Source of the DNA: Burkholderiaceae bacterium
GTDB lineage: Bacteria; Pseudomonadota; Gammaproteobacteria; Burkholderiales; Burkholderiaceae_E
Length of the DNA: 64,000 nucleotides
Direction: 5' to 3'
NCBI GenBank assembly: GCA_021463505.1
Contig: JAJTYR010000016.1
Span: 1 to 64,000, forward strand
The translations under genes were made by a program, and so were the position numbers. Shown piece by piece: positions 1-8,220 of this stretch. Under the pieces are notes generated by a model. That model ran no database searches. It saw only the letters and a program-made list of their open reading frames with translations, and was not told where the DNA came from. Positions within the stretch are counted from its first letter, which is position 1. Each line of letters opens with the position of its first letter.

Positions 1-663
1 ATCGGCAGCATCGTGGGCCATTCGCTCGAGCGACCGCGTCGCCTCGGCCAACTGCCGCGAACTCCAGAAGAGCGCCCGCTCGCGCCGCTCGATCTCGACA
101 GACATGATCCAGCCGATGAGGTTGGCCACGCCTAGATAGATACCTAACGCCACAACGTGATCATCGCCTTGCATCGAGGACCCAGCGAGCGTTATCGTTG
201 ACGCGGGAACACATGCAAACGCAACCATGGGGGCAGGTAACCTCGCGAATCCATAGCAGAGCCAACATGTCAGCGACATCGCAACTGGAAAGCGATTGAG
301 GCCAAGCCCGCCAGAATCCAGTGGAAGCAACCCCATCAAGCCGACAACGGAGCAGGCCACTGCCATCGGCACGCCGACACTGATGCGATACGACCGTATC
401 GCCTCACCCTCACGGAAGTGAAGGTGCAGGGCAGCACCAGTGAGAATGACGAACAACGTCAAGCGCACGGTCTGACGTGAAGCTGACGCTTGACTGGCCT
501 CTGGTGCAATCGCAAGCACCAGCCAGAACGCAAGAGCCGTTACTGCGGCAACCACAAACGCGATCTTTGCCAATCGCAAGCCGGACTGCCTGAATTCTGC
601 GAGGAAATCGGCTTCCGCGGCGGACTCGACAAATTGACTTGGCATCCTCACAGCGTTCCGCAT
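1..663 (-). CDS. Membrane sensor protein, N-terminal part (gene cut by window edge)
   Basis: An open frame of 221 codons runs from ATG at 663 off the left end of the window, so only the N-terminal part is visible. It encodes about six hydrophobic segments (roughly residues 32-52, 66-83, 94-114, 124-143, 144-160 and 169-188), then a charged helix beginning VEIERRERALF and ending SLERMAHDAAD. This layout is that of the membrane module of a sensor histidine kinase or a nucleotide cyclase, with the helix leading into a cytoplasmic output domain outside the window. An AGGGTGG ribosome site precedes the ATG. It is transcribed away from the N-acyl amino acid synthase gene at 1029, so both may share a control region. 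Codon use is less GC-rich than in most of the window. The output domain is not visible, so the exact class is a guess. Confidence 0.7.
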   Translation of the reverse strand, partial: MRNAVRMPSQFVESAAEADFLAEFRQSGLRLAKIAFVVAAVTALAFWLVLAIAPEASQASASRQTVRLTLFVILTGAALHLHFREGEAIRSYRISVGVPMAVACSVVGLMGLLPLDSGGLGLNRFPVAMSLTCWLCYGFARLPAPMVAFACVPASTITLAGSSMQGDDHVVALGIYLGVANLIGWIMSVEIERRERALFWSSRQLAEATRSLERMAHDAAD

Positions 664-1028
664 TTGCCACCCTTTCCATACGTCAGACGATCCGTCTCCG
701 TTACAGCAACTCCCAAAATGATTCTTACCTCTGCCTGCAAGACGATCGCGCGCTTCGGACGCGTATTCCGCTCGGCAACAGCACGCAAAGGTCAACCAGT
801 CTGCCGATACACTTCAAAGAGGCCATATGAATCGACACTTGCACTGACAGGCGATCTTCGGCTATTGACATAGTTGGCGCATAACATCTTGAAGGATATG
901 TTGTTCGTGGGTACCCTTGATAAGCCTTCAGACCTAGTCCACTTGAGTCTTGCGGACTCGCGCACCTTTCAACTGCAAGTTTTTGCCCACAGGTGACAGG
1001 TCGATTCGTAGTCGCTGTTGGAGAGGAA
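664..1028. other. Divergent intergenic control region
   Basis: No gene is seen in these 365 bases between two divergent genes. A TTGACA hexamer lies at 865-870, without a convincing -10 at the usual distance. An interrupted dyad AACAT-N10-ATGTT spans 883-902. The arrangement suggests a shared promoter region for the sensor gene and the acyl-amino-acid synthase gene, but no promoter can be assigned with confidence. Confidence 0.4.
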
Positions 1029-1841
1029 ATGCTGCGATCGCGCGAAGATCGAACACAACGAACCGGCGAGGCCAAGCACGGTGCCAGGCAAGTTGATGTC
1101 GTAGACCAGTACATTCGCCCCGGTGACCCCTTGCCTTTTCGAATCAGGGTCGTCAGAACTGATGACCAACTCAGCAAGGCGATCAAGGTGCGCGCAGACG
1201 CGTACGGTCGCCACACGCCGGGGTTCGGCGATGCCCTTCGTGTGATCGAAGCAGATGACGTGGGCCGTGGTTCCCTGGTTATGCTGGCCGAGTCAAAGGT
1301 TACAGGTGAGGCCGTTGGTACGCTTCGTATCCACACGAACTTCCAAGGTCCGACGTACCTTGAAAGAGCTATCACGCTGCCGGCGTTTCTCAAGGGTGCG
1401 GGAATCGCATACGTGACTCGTCTGGCAGTCGTCAAGGGCCCGAATGGATCGTCGGTCAAGTTGGCGTTGTTCAAAGCACTCTATCGCTACTGTCTGGCAA
1501 CTCAAATCTCCTGGATCCTTGCCGTTGCTCGCGAGCCAGTAGACCGTGACCTAGTGCGACTCGGGTTTCTCGACATCCTGCCCTCCGGAATGAAACTACG
1601 GCGCCCAGAGGATTTCGGCGACGTCGATGTCCGGCCTCTCTTTTTTAGCGTTCTGGAGGCTGAACGCGAATGGCGTGAGGCGCGCCACCCCTTGTACGAC
1701 TTCATGGTCCGCAAGGCACACCCCGACATCGAGATCTTCACATCCGTCAGCAGTTCGTGGGCCAATCCCAGGCAATCAAGAGCTTACCGCTCCGCTCGTG
1801 AGGGAAACTGGCCGGAAGCGGCGCAGATCATGGCGGTCTAG
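1029..1841 (+). CDS. FeeM-like N-acyl amino acid synthase (GNAT-fold)
   Basis: The 270-residue protein resembles the FeeM/N-acyl amino acid synthase family, relatives of acyl-homoserine lactone synthases that move a fatty acyl group from acyl carrier protein to an amino acid. Visible marks are IKVRADAYGRH near the start of the fold, a two-strand core containing GTLRIHTNF and AYVTRLAVVKG, and the helix FKALYRYCLATQISWILAVA. ATG 1029 was chosen because GGAG stands five bases upstream; a GTG at 993 in the same frame has no ribosome site. The gene is divergent from a membrane sensor and lies 187 bases before a membrane receptor with cyclic-di-GMP domains, so its product could be a signal molecule or a lipid precursor. 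The substrate is unknown. A generic acyltransferase is the alternative. Confidence 0.7.
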   Translation: MLRSREDRTQRTGEAKHGARQVDVVDQYIRPGDPLPFRIRVVRTDDQLSKAIKVRADAYGRHTPGFGDALRVIEADDVGRGSLVMLAESKVTGEAVGTLRIHTNFQGPTYLERAITLPAFLKGAGIAYVTRLAVVKGPNGSSVKLALFKALYRYCLATQISWILAVAREPVDRDLVRLGFLDILPSGMKLRRPEDFGDVDVRPLFFSVLEAEREWREARHPLYDFMVRKAHPDIEIFTSVSSSWANPRQSRAYRSAREGNWPEAAQIMAV

Positions 1842-2028
1842 GCCAAGACGGTAGGCCTCATCATCGGCGCACGCCACCCTCTGCTCCTAAGCCGAAACCC
1901 GGGCGTATTCACCACGCAACGCCGCCCACCCTCGCTCTAATGCCGCCTGTCCGACTGGCGCAGTCGCCATAGACGCCTAACGGTAACTTCGCGGGAAACC
2001 CCGGACTTCCCCGAGGCGCGCGGGTTTC

Positions 2029-5001
2029 ATGGGCTCGACAAGCAGACTCAGACTCCCCAGCCAAAGACGATTCGCGGTGTGGACTGACCGAGTGCTTTCT
2101 CGTTTCAGTTTCGTTACCGCCGTCGTCGTGCTGGGCATAGCCTGCCTTGCCGTGGCCTACATCGTCTCGAATGGCAAGCAAGCACAATACCTGCCTGACT
2201 CATTCGGAATGCTCCTGCCAGACCCGGACGGTCGGCTCGACTTCGGTGAAGCGGAGGCTGGGTTCGCAACTTCCCGAGCGATCCGTCTGGAAAAAGGCGG
2301 GAGCCTGAAATTCCGGACCGTCTGGATTCGCGTTGATCTCGACGGACAGGCATCCGTTCAAGCCAAGAAGCTATCCCTCGAGTCTTTGCGTGCTCGTACG
2401 GCGACCTTCTGGGCAGTTGATTCCAGTGGCGCAATCATCGCATCCGGTCTCGAATGGTCCGTTCTTCGAAACGGCGTAGCAATTCAACTTCCTCAGGATA
2501 GTGGCAACCGGCTCAGCATCATTGGGCGAATTCAACCTATCTCGATTAATCGGGTCCAGATCTCACTGAGGTCGGAATCAGAAATCGCGTCACGTGACTT
2601 CCTGTTCGAGCGCAATGGCGGCCTGCTTATCGGCGCGCTCTTGATGGTCTCCTTCTTCAGTCTAGTCGTTGCGGTCTTCATCCGCGACAGAACTTTCTTC
2701 CTGTATTCCGCTTGGCTCATTACGAGCCTTCGAATTGCCGCCTACAACGGCGATTGGGATCCATACTGGCTCGGCGTCCCACTAAGCGGCGATTCGCTTC
2801 AGCTTTTTCTGAGGCTGACATATGTGGCGCACAGCCTGATTTCGCTGGCGCTGTTTGAGGCGCTGTTTGGTAAGGAACTCGAGAGAGCTCGGCTGAGGCC
2901 CCCGATCAAGGCACTGCACCTTGGGACAGCATCGATGTTCCTGCCGGCAGTGCTCCTCCAGGCTGATCAATCCATCAAACTACTATGGGTTCTCAGCGGC
3001 ATCACAATTCTCGTCGTCTTTGTGGTGCTCTCACTTCTAGTCATCAAAGCTCCCTCTAGGGCACTGAGCTGGTACATCGGATCTTGGGTAATTACTCTCG
3101 CAGGCTCGATAGCACAGATTGCCTTCTCGATGGGCCTTGTTCGCGGCTTCTCTGACATTACGAACAGCCAGATAACCTCGGTTGCTTCAGCTCTGATGCT
3201 CGGCGTAACGCTCGCACAAAGGATGCACGCTGAACGGCAAGCCCGCATCTCGGCCCAGCGCAGCGCAGTCAACGCCCTGCAGCGCTTCCGCGAGAACTAC
3301 AACGCGATGCCGGTCGGCATCTTCGCGATGAAGCTCGACGGAACCATCATCGAGCACAACCCGACTTTCGCCGACATGTTCAAGGACACGGGGCGTGAAC
3401 ACTCGAAGATCGGGGCGCGCTGGATCGAACTCACCAACGGCGAGGCACTTAAGTCGATCAAGGAGTTGACGGCGGGGAACCGGATGATGGACACGGAACT
3501 CACGATCGAGCGAAGTGATGGCCGGCGGCGCTGGGTCCATCTCCGGGCTGTGCGCAAGGTGGACCGGTTCGAAGGGTGGATCGAGGACATCACCCCCCGC
3601 AAGGAAGCCGAAGGCCAGCTCAAGTTCCTGGTCGACCACGATTCCCTGACGGGGCTGCTGAACCGGCGCGGCTTCGAACTGCGCCTGCTCGCAGCAGTTG
3701 CCTCATCCAGCAATCGTCCGGTGTGCCTCGCTTACGTGGACCTCGACCGCTTCAAGCTCGTGAACGACCTGTTCGGACACGCCGCTGGCGACCAGATCCT
3801 TCGGCAGATGGCCACCCGCATGCGCGAGGTGATCCAGCCGCCGCATGTGGCGGCCCGCGTCGGCGGCGACGAGTTCGTGGTGATCATGGACGGACTGTCG
3901 CTCGACGCTTCGCGGACGCTCTGCGAGAAGTTGCGCGACGATCTGAGCAACCGCACCTATCAGTACCAGGACAAGGCGTTCAACGTCACCTCGAGCATCG
4001 GCGTGATCAAGGTTCTCGACGGGATGCGCCCTGCCGATGCGCTCACTGCGAGCGATCGGGCCTGCCAGGAAGCGAAGGCCTCGGGGGGTTCGACGGTCGT
4101 CGCCTACGATTCGAGCAGCAGCGAGTTGATCAGCTATCTCGACGAAATCAGGCTGGTGGCAGGCATGAAGGAGCGCCTGCCGGTCGAGAAATTCTTCACG
4201 CAGTTCCAGCCGATCGTGTCGCTGCGCAATCCGGAGTCGACCCTCTGCTACGAAGTGCTGATCCGGATGCGGGATTCCGGGGGCAAGGTCGTCCCGCCCG
4301 GACGTTTCATCCCGGCGGCCGAGCGCAACGGCCTGATGACGCAGATCGACCGCTGGGTGCTGCGCAGCACGCTCGAGTGGTTCGACACGCAGCCCGCGCA
4401 CCGCGACAGCGTCGACTTCTGCACCCTGAACCTGAGCGGCGCGTCGCTGAACGACGAGAAGTTCCTTCAGGACACGATTGCGCTGATCCGTGCGCATCCC
4501 GAATCGAGCAGGAAGATCTGTTTCGAAATCACGGAAAGCGTCGCACTGTACGACCTGAAGACGACCCGTCGCTTCGTCGATCGGGTGAAGTCGTTCGGAG
4601 CCATGGTCGCACTGGACGATTTCGGTGCCGGCTACACGTCGTTCAGCTACCTGAAGGAGCTTCGTGGCGATCTCGTCAAGATCGACGGCAACTTCATTCG
4701 CGACGTCAACCTGAACCGGGAGAACCAGGCGATCACGCGGGCAGTGGTCGATCTCGCACACGAACTCGGCATGGGCTGCGTGGCGGAATGGGCCGAGAAC
4801 GCGGCGATCGTCCGGTCGTTGATCGAACTGCAGGTCGACTACGCGCAGGGTTACGGGGTCTGTCGCCCCCTGGATCGCGAACGACTGCTCGCGGTTTCCA
4901 ATCCGGTCCCGCTGATCGATGACCGCGAGACCTCGGAGATCATCACCGGCAGCGCCACCGGTTCGCGCCGTGTGGCGCCGGGGGTCACGATTCCGATCTG
5001 A
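2029..5001 (+). CDS. 7TMR-DISM receptor with PAS, GGDEF and EAL domains
   Basis: A 990-residue membrane signalling protein. After a first membrane helix (about 28-46) comes a periplasmic 7TMR-DISM-type sensing domain (about 50-195), seven hydrophobic segments (about 199-395), a PAS domain (about 410-525), a diguanylate cyclase domain (about 530-700) and an EAL phosphodiesterase domain (about 715-965). The cyclase has DSLTGLLNRRG and an intact ARVGGDEFVV, but no RxxD inhibitory site before it. The EAL signature is EVL (YEVLIRM); other catalytic motifs are present (FEITES, ALDDFGAG, LVKIDG, AEWAEN), so hydrolysis of cyclic-di-GMP is plausible. Codon choice changes from less to strongly GC-rich near 3250-3290, at the 7TM/PAS boundary. 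There is no clear ribosome site; the start was chosen as the first ATG before the first membrane helix. Confidence 0.9.
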   Translation: MGSTSRLRLPSQRRFAVWTDRVLSRFSFVTAVVVLGIACLAVAYIVSNGKQAQYLPDSFGMLLPDPDGRLDFGEAEAGFATSRAIRLEKGGSLKFRTVWIRVDLDGQASVQAKKLSLESLRARTATFWAVDSSGAIIASGLEWSVLRNGVAIQLPQDSGNRLSIIGRIQPISINRVQISLRSESEIASRDFLFERNGGLLIGALLMVSFFSLVVAVFIRDRTFFLYSAWLITSLRIAAYNGDWDPYWLGVPLSGDSLQLFLRLTYVAHSLISLALFEALFGKELERARLRPPIKALHLGTASMFLPAVLLQADQSIKLLWVLSGITILVVFVVLSLLVIKAPSRALSWYIGSWVITLAGSIAQIAFSMGLVRGFSDITNSQITSVASALMLGVTLAQRMHAERQARISAQRSAVNALQRFRENYNAMPVGIFAMKLDGTIIEHNPTFADMFKDTGREHSKIGARWIELTNGEALKSIKELTAGNRMMDTELTIERSDGRRRWVHLRAVRKVDRFEGWIEDITPRKEAEGQLKFLVDHDSLTGLLNRRGFELRLLAAVASSSNRPVCLAYVDLDRFKLVNDLFGHAAGDQILRQMATRMREVIQPPHVAARVGGDEFVVIMDGLSLDASRTLCEKLRDDLSNRTYQYQDKAFNVTSSIGVIKVLDGMRPADALTASDRACQEAKASGGSTVVAYDSSSSELISYLDEIRLVAGMKERLPVEKFFTQFQPIVSLRNPESTLCYEVLIRMRDSGGKVVPPGRFIPAAERNGLMTQIDRWVLRSTLEWFDTQPAHRDSVDFCTLNLSGASLNDEKFLQDTIALIRAHPESSRKICFEITESVALYDLKTTRRFVDRVKSFGAMVALDDFGAGYTSFSYLKELRGDLVKIDGNFIRDVNLNRENQAITRAVVDLAHELGMGCVAEWAENAAIVRSLIELQVDYAQGYGVCRPLDRERLLAVSNPVPLIDDRETSEIITGSATGSRRVAPGVTIPI

Positions 5002-5115
5002 GCGCGCCCGGATCCGTTGTCGGCGACGCGCTGTCGCCGTCTCGCCCGCGGGCCGCCCCTCCCGACGGTTTATGATTGGACGCTTCCAATCATTTCCGCC
5101 CCGTCCGGAGACTGC

Positions 5116-7395
5116 ATGTCCAGCATCCGCTACGAGAAGGACGCCACCGGCGTCGTGACGCTGCTTCTCGATGCCCCCGACCAGCCGGTCAACACGATGA
5201 ATGCGGCCTTCCAGGCCGACCTGCGGGAAGTCGTCGATCGCCTCGCGGCCGAGCGGGAGCAGATCCGCGGAGTGATATTCGCGTCGCCCAAGCGCACGTT
5301 CTTCGCGGGGGGCGACCTCAGGGCGCTGATGGCCGTCCGCGCCACGGATGCGGCGGCGTTCTTCCGCGAACTCGAGGCGCTGAAGGCGTGCCTGCGCCGC
5401 ATCGAGCAACTGGGGCGCCCGGTGGTGGCGGCGATCAACGGCAGCGCCCTCGGCGGAGGCTTCGAGCTCGCGCTGTCGTGCCACGCGCGCCTGTGCATCG
5501 ACGACCCTGCGATCGAGATCGGTTTTCCCGAGGTCACGCTCGGCTTGCTGCCGGGCGCCGGGGGCGTGGTGAAGACGGTGCGCCTGCTCGGCCTGCAGAA
5601 TGCGCTGCCGTTGCTGAGCGAAGGGCGCCGCCTCGCACCGGCCACGGCGCGCGCGATGGGCCTCGTCGACGGCCTGGTCCGTGATCGCGACGAGTTGCTC
5701 GCGAGTGCGCGCGCCTGGATCGACGCGCACCCCGACGCGCGTCAACCCTGGGACGAGCCCGGGCACAGAATTCCCGGCGGCACGCCATCGAGCCCCGCGG
5801 TCGCCGGCGTGCTTCCGATCGCCCCGGCCATCCTTCACCAGCAGACGCGCGGCAACTTTCCGGCACCCGAGGCGATCCTTGCCGCCGCGGTCGAAGGAAC
5901 ACAGGTCGATTTCGACACGGCGATGCGCATCGAGTCGCGCTACATGACCCGGCTCGTCACCGGACAGGTCGCGAAGAACATGATCGGGACGCTGTTCTTC
6001 CAGCTGAACGACGTGAAGGCCGGCAAGAGCCGCCCCGCCGGCCTGCCACGCTGGCGTGCCGGACGCGTCGGCATTCTCGGGGCCGGCATGATGGGCGCCG
6101 GCATCGCGTGGGCCTGCGCCAGTCGCGGCGTGCCTTGCGTGCTGAAGGACGTGGACCTCGCGACGGCGCAGAAGGGCAAGGACTACTCCGCCCGGCTGCT
6201 CGCCGGACGCGTCGGGAAGGGGCGCACCCCGGCAGCCGAGGCCGAGAAGGTGCTCGCGGCGATCGCCCCGAGCGCCGACGTCGCCGATCTCTCGGGCTGC
6301 GACCTGGTGATCGAAGCGGTGTACGAGAACCGCGAGGTGAAGGCGCAGGTCACGCGGGAGGCCGAGGCAGTGCTCGACGCCGGTGCGATCTTCGCTTCGA
6401 ACACTTCCACGCTGCCGATCACCGGCCTGTCCGAGGCGTCCACGCGCCCCGGCCAGTTCATCGGCCTGCACTTCTTCTCGCCGGTCGACCGCATGCAGTT
6501 GGTGGAGATCATCAGGGGCCAGCGCACAACGGCCGAGACGCTGGCCAGGGCGTTCGACTTCGTACTGCAGATCGGCAAGACGCCGATCGTCGTGAACGAC
6601 GCGCGCGGTTTCTACACCAGCCGCGTGTTCGGCACTTTCGTCAACGAAGGCATGGCGCTGCTCGGCGAAGGCGTGCCTGCCGCGGTGGTGGAAAACGCCG
6701 GATGGCAGATCGGCATGCCGGTGGGGCCGCTGGCGGTGCTCGACGAGGTCTCGCTGAAACTGGCCGACGACGTGTTGCACCAGGAACTGGCCGACCTGGA
6801 ACGGGAACGCTGCGCACACGAGCACGATCATGACGGCGGACATGCCCACGGCCACGCACACGCACACGCACATCGACACGACCACCACGGCAGTGGCCAC
6901 ACGAAACGGACCGGATCGTCCGCAGGCCATCGGCACACGCACAACGTGAAGAGCCGCCGCATCCCCGAGTCCGCGGTCTACGTGCTGGAGAAAATGGCGC
7001 ACGGGTTCGGGCGCATGGGGCGCGCGCACGGCGGCGGCTTCTACGACTATCCGCAGCATGGCGGGAAGACGCTGTGGCCCGGCCTGACGGTCTTCGAGCG
7101 CGGCGGGCGGTCGATCCCCTTCGAGGACGTCAAGGACCGCATGCTCTACGTGCAGGCGATCGAGACGATCCGCTGCCTGCAGCAAGGCGTGCTCGAGTCC
7201 ACGCGCGACGCCAACATCGGCTCGATCTTCGGCTGGGGTTTCCCCGCCTGGACGGGAGGCACGATCCAGTTCGTCAATCACGTCGGCGTGCGCGCATTCG
7301 CCGCCCGCGCGCAGGCGCTCGCACAGCGCTACGGCGAGCGTTTCGCGCCACCGGAACTGCTGTCGAAGCACGCCGAACAGGACACGCCGCTGTAG
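5116..7395 (+). CDS. FadB/FadJ-type enoyl-CoA hydratase/3-hydroxyacyl-CoA dehydrogenase
   Basis: A 759-residue bifunctional beta-oxidation enzyme. The N-terminal crotonase domain carries GSALGGGFELAL and FPEVTLGLLPGAGG with the two expected glutamates. The dehydrogenase part begins near residue 315 with the NAD motif GILGAGMMGAGIAWA and keeps GLHFFSP (catalytic His) and NDARGFYTSR. ATG 5116 was chosen because GGAG lies just upstream and the crotonase fold starts at once; the frame is open further upstream without conserved sequence. Between KLADDVLHQ and VLEKMAHGFGRMG, where relatives have a short linker, there is a longer insert with 16 histidines (6811-6945). A second crotonase gene follows after 15 bases, probably in one operon. 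No thiolase gene is adjacent. Confidence 0.93.
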   Translation: MSSIRYEKDATGVVTLLLDAPDQPVNTMNAAFQADLREVVDRLAAEREQIRGVIFASPKRTFFAGGDLRALMAVRATDAAAFFRELEALKACLRRIEQLGRPVVAAINGSALGGGFELALSCHARLCIDDPAIEIGFPEVTLGLLPGAGGVVKTVRLLGLQNALPLLSEGRRLAPATARAMGLVDGLVRDRDELLASARAWIDAHPDARQPWDEPGHRIPGGTPSSPAVAGVLPIAPAILHQQTRGNFPAPEAILAAAVEGTQVDFDTAMRIESRYMTRLVTGQVAKNMIGTLFFQLNDVKAGKSRPAGLPRWRAGRVGILGAGMMGAGIAWACASRGVPCVLKDVDLATAQKGKDYSARLLAGRVGKGRTPAAEAEKVLAAIAPSADVADLSGCDLVIEAVYENREVKAQVTREAEAVLDAGAIFASNTSTLPITGLSEASTRPGQFIGLHFFSPVDRMQLVEIIRGQRTTAETLARAFDFVLQIGKTPIVVNDARGFYTSRVFGTFVNEGMALLGEGVPAAVVENAGWQIGMPVGPLAVLDEVSLKLADDVLHQELADLERERCAHEHDHDGGHAHGHAHAHAHRHDHHGSGHTKRTGSSAGHRHTHNVKSRRIPESAVYVLEKMAHGFGRMGRAHGGGFYDYPQHGGKTLWPGLTVFERGGRSIPFEDVKDRMLYVQAIETIRCLQQGVLESTRDANIGSIFGWGFPAWTGGTIQFVNHVGVRAFAARAQALAQRYGERFAPPELLSKHAEQDTPL

Positions 7396-7410
7396 GAGGG
7401 GAAGCCCGGG

Positions 7411-8217
7411 ATGCCTGCCACGCCACCGGCCAATGCATCGGAACCGCGCGACGCCGTCACGGTCGAGCACGACGGCGCGGTCACGATCGTCACGCTGTCG
7501 CGCGCACACGCGCGCAATGCGGTCGACCGCCCCACCGCCGAGGCGCTCGCGTTGGCGTTCGCGCGCTTCGACGCCGATCCGGCGAGCAGCGTCGCGGTCT
7601 TTCACGGCGCACATGGCCACTTCTGCGCCGGCGCCGACCTGAAAGCGCTGACCGACGCGGCGCGCCGCAACCGACTCGAGGCCGACGGTGACGCACCGAT
7701 GGGCCCGACCCGGATGCTGCTGTCGAAGCCGGTCGTCGCCGCAGTCTCGGGCTTTGCGGTGGCCGGCGGCCTCGAGCTGGCGCTATGGTGCGACCTGAGG
7801 GTCGTCGAGCAGTCGGCCACGCTCGGCGTGTTCTGCCGCCGTTTCGGCGTGCCGCTGATCGATGGCGGCACGGTTCGGCTGCCGCGACTGATCGGGCTGT
7901 CGCACGCGCTCGATCTCATCCTCACCGGCAGGCCGGTGGCTGCCGATGAGGCGCTGCGGATCGGCCTGGCCAATCGCGTCGTCCCGCACGGCGCTTCGCG
8001 CGCCGCTGCAGTGGCACTCGCGCATGCGCTCGCGGGGCTCCCCCAGACCTGCCTGCGCAGCGACCGGCGATCGACCTACGAACAGTCCGGGTTGACGATC
8101 GACGAGGCACTCGCCCACGAATTCGCGCTCGGGATGCGCACGCTGGCCGACGGTGAGTCGCTGGCCGGCGCGTCACGCTTCGCCGCGGGAGCGGGCCGTC
8201 ATGGTGCATCGAACTGA
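7411..8217 (+). CDS. Crotonase/enoyl-CoA hydratase family protein
   Basis: 268 residues with the crotonase fold: oxyanion-hole segments HFCAGADLKAL and GFAVAGGLELAL, and the later GVPLIDGGTVRLPRLIG. A strong AGGAGGGG ribosome site overlaps the end of the upstream gene, so the two are likely co-transcribed. In the segment that usually holds the second catalytic glutamate the sequence reads RRFGVPLIDGG, without the glutamate seen in classical enoyl-CoA hydratases. The reaction may therefore be an isomerase or other crotonase chemistry. Substrate unknown. Confidence 0.85.
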   Translation: MPATPPANASEPRDAVTVEHDGAVTIVTLSRAHARNAVDRPTAEALALAFARFDADPASSVAVFHGAHGHFCAGADLKALTDAARRNRLEADGDAPMGPTRMLLSKPVVAAVSGFAVAGGLELALWCDLRVVEQSATLGVFCRRFGVPLIDGGTVRLPRLIGLSHALDLILTGRPVAADEALRIGLANRVVPHGASRAAAVALAHALAGLPQTCLRSDRRSTYEQSGLTIDEALAHEFALGMRTLADGESLAGASRFAAGAGRHGASN

Positions 8218-8220
8218 ACC

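Noticed and set aside
1960-2000. GCCTAAC near an acquired-looking gene block, reminiscent of an integron attC core
   Set aside because: No matching second core or long palindrome at the right distance, and no integrase gene.
3703-7620. Very long open frame on the minus strand opposite the receptor and FadJ-like genes (also 16814-19399 minus opposite coxL, 10103-12412 plus opposite pnp, 8173-9825 minus opposite the NUDIX-MBL gene)
   Set aside because: Products are Arg/His/Asp-rich without any recognisable domain and lie opposite well-conserved genes. In GC-rich DNA the antisense frame is often free of stops.
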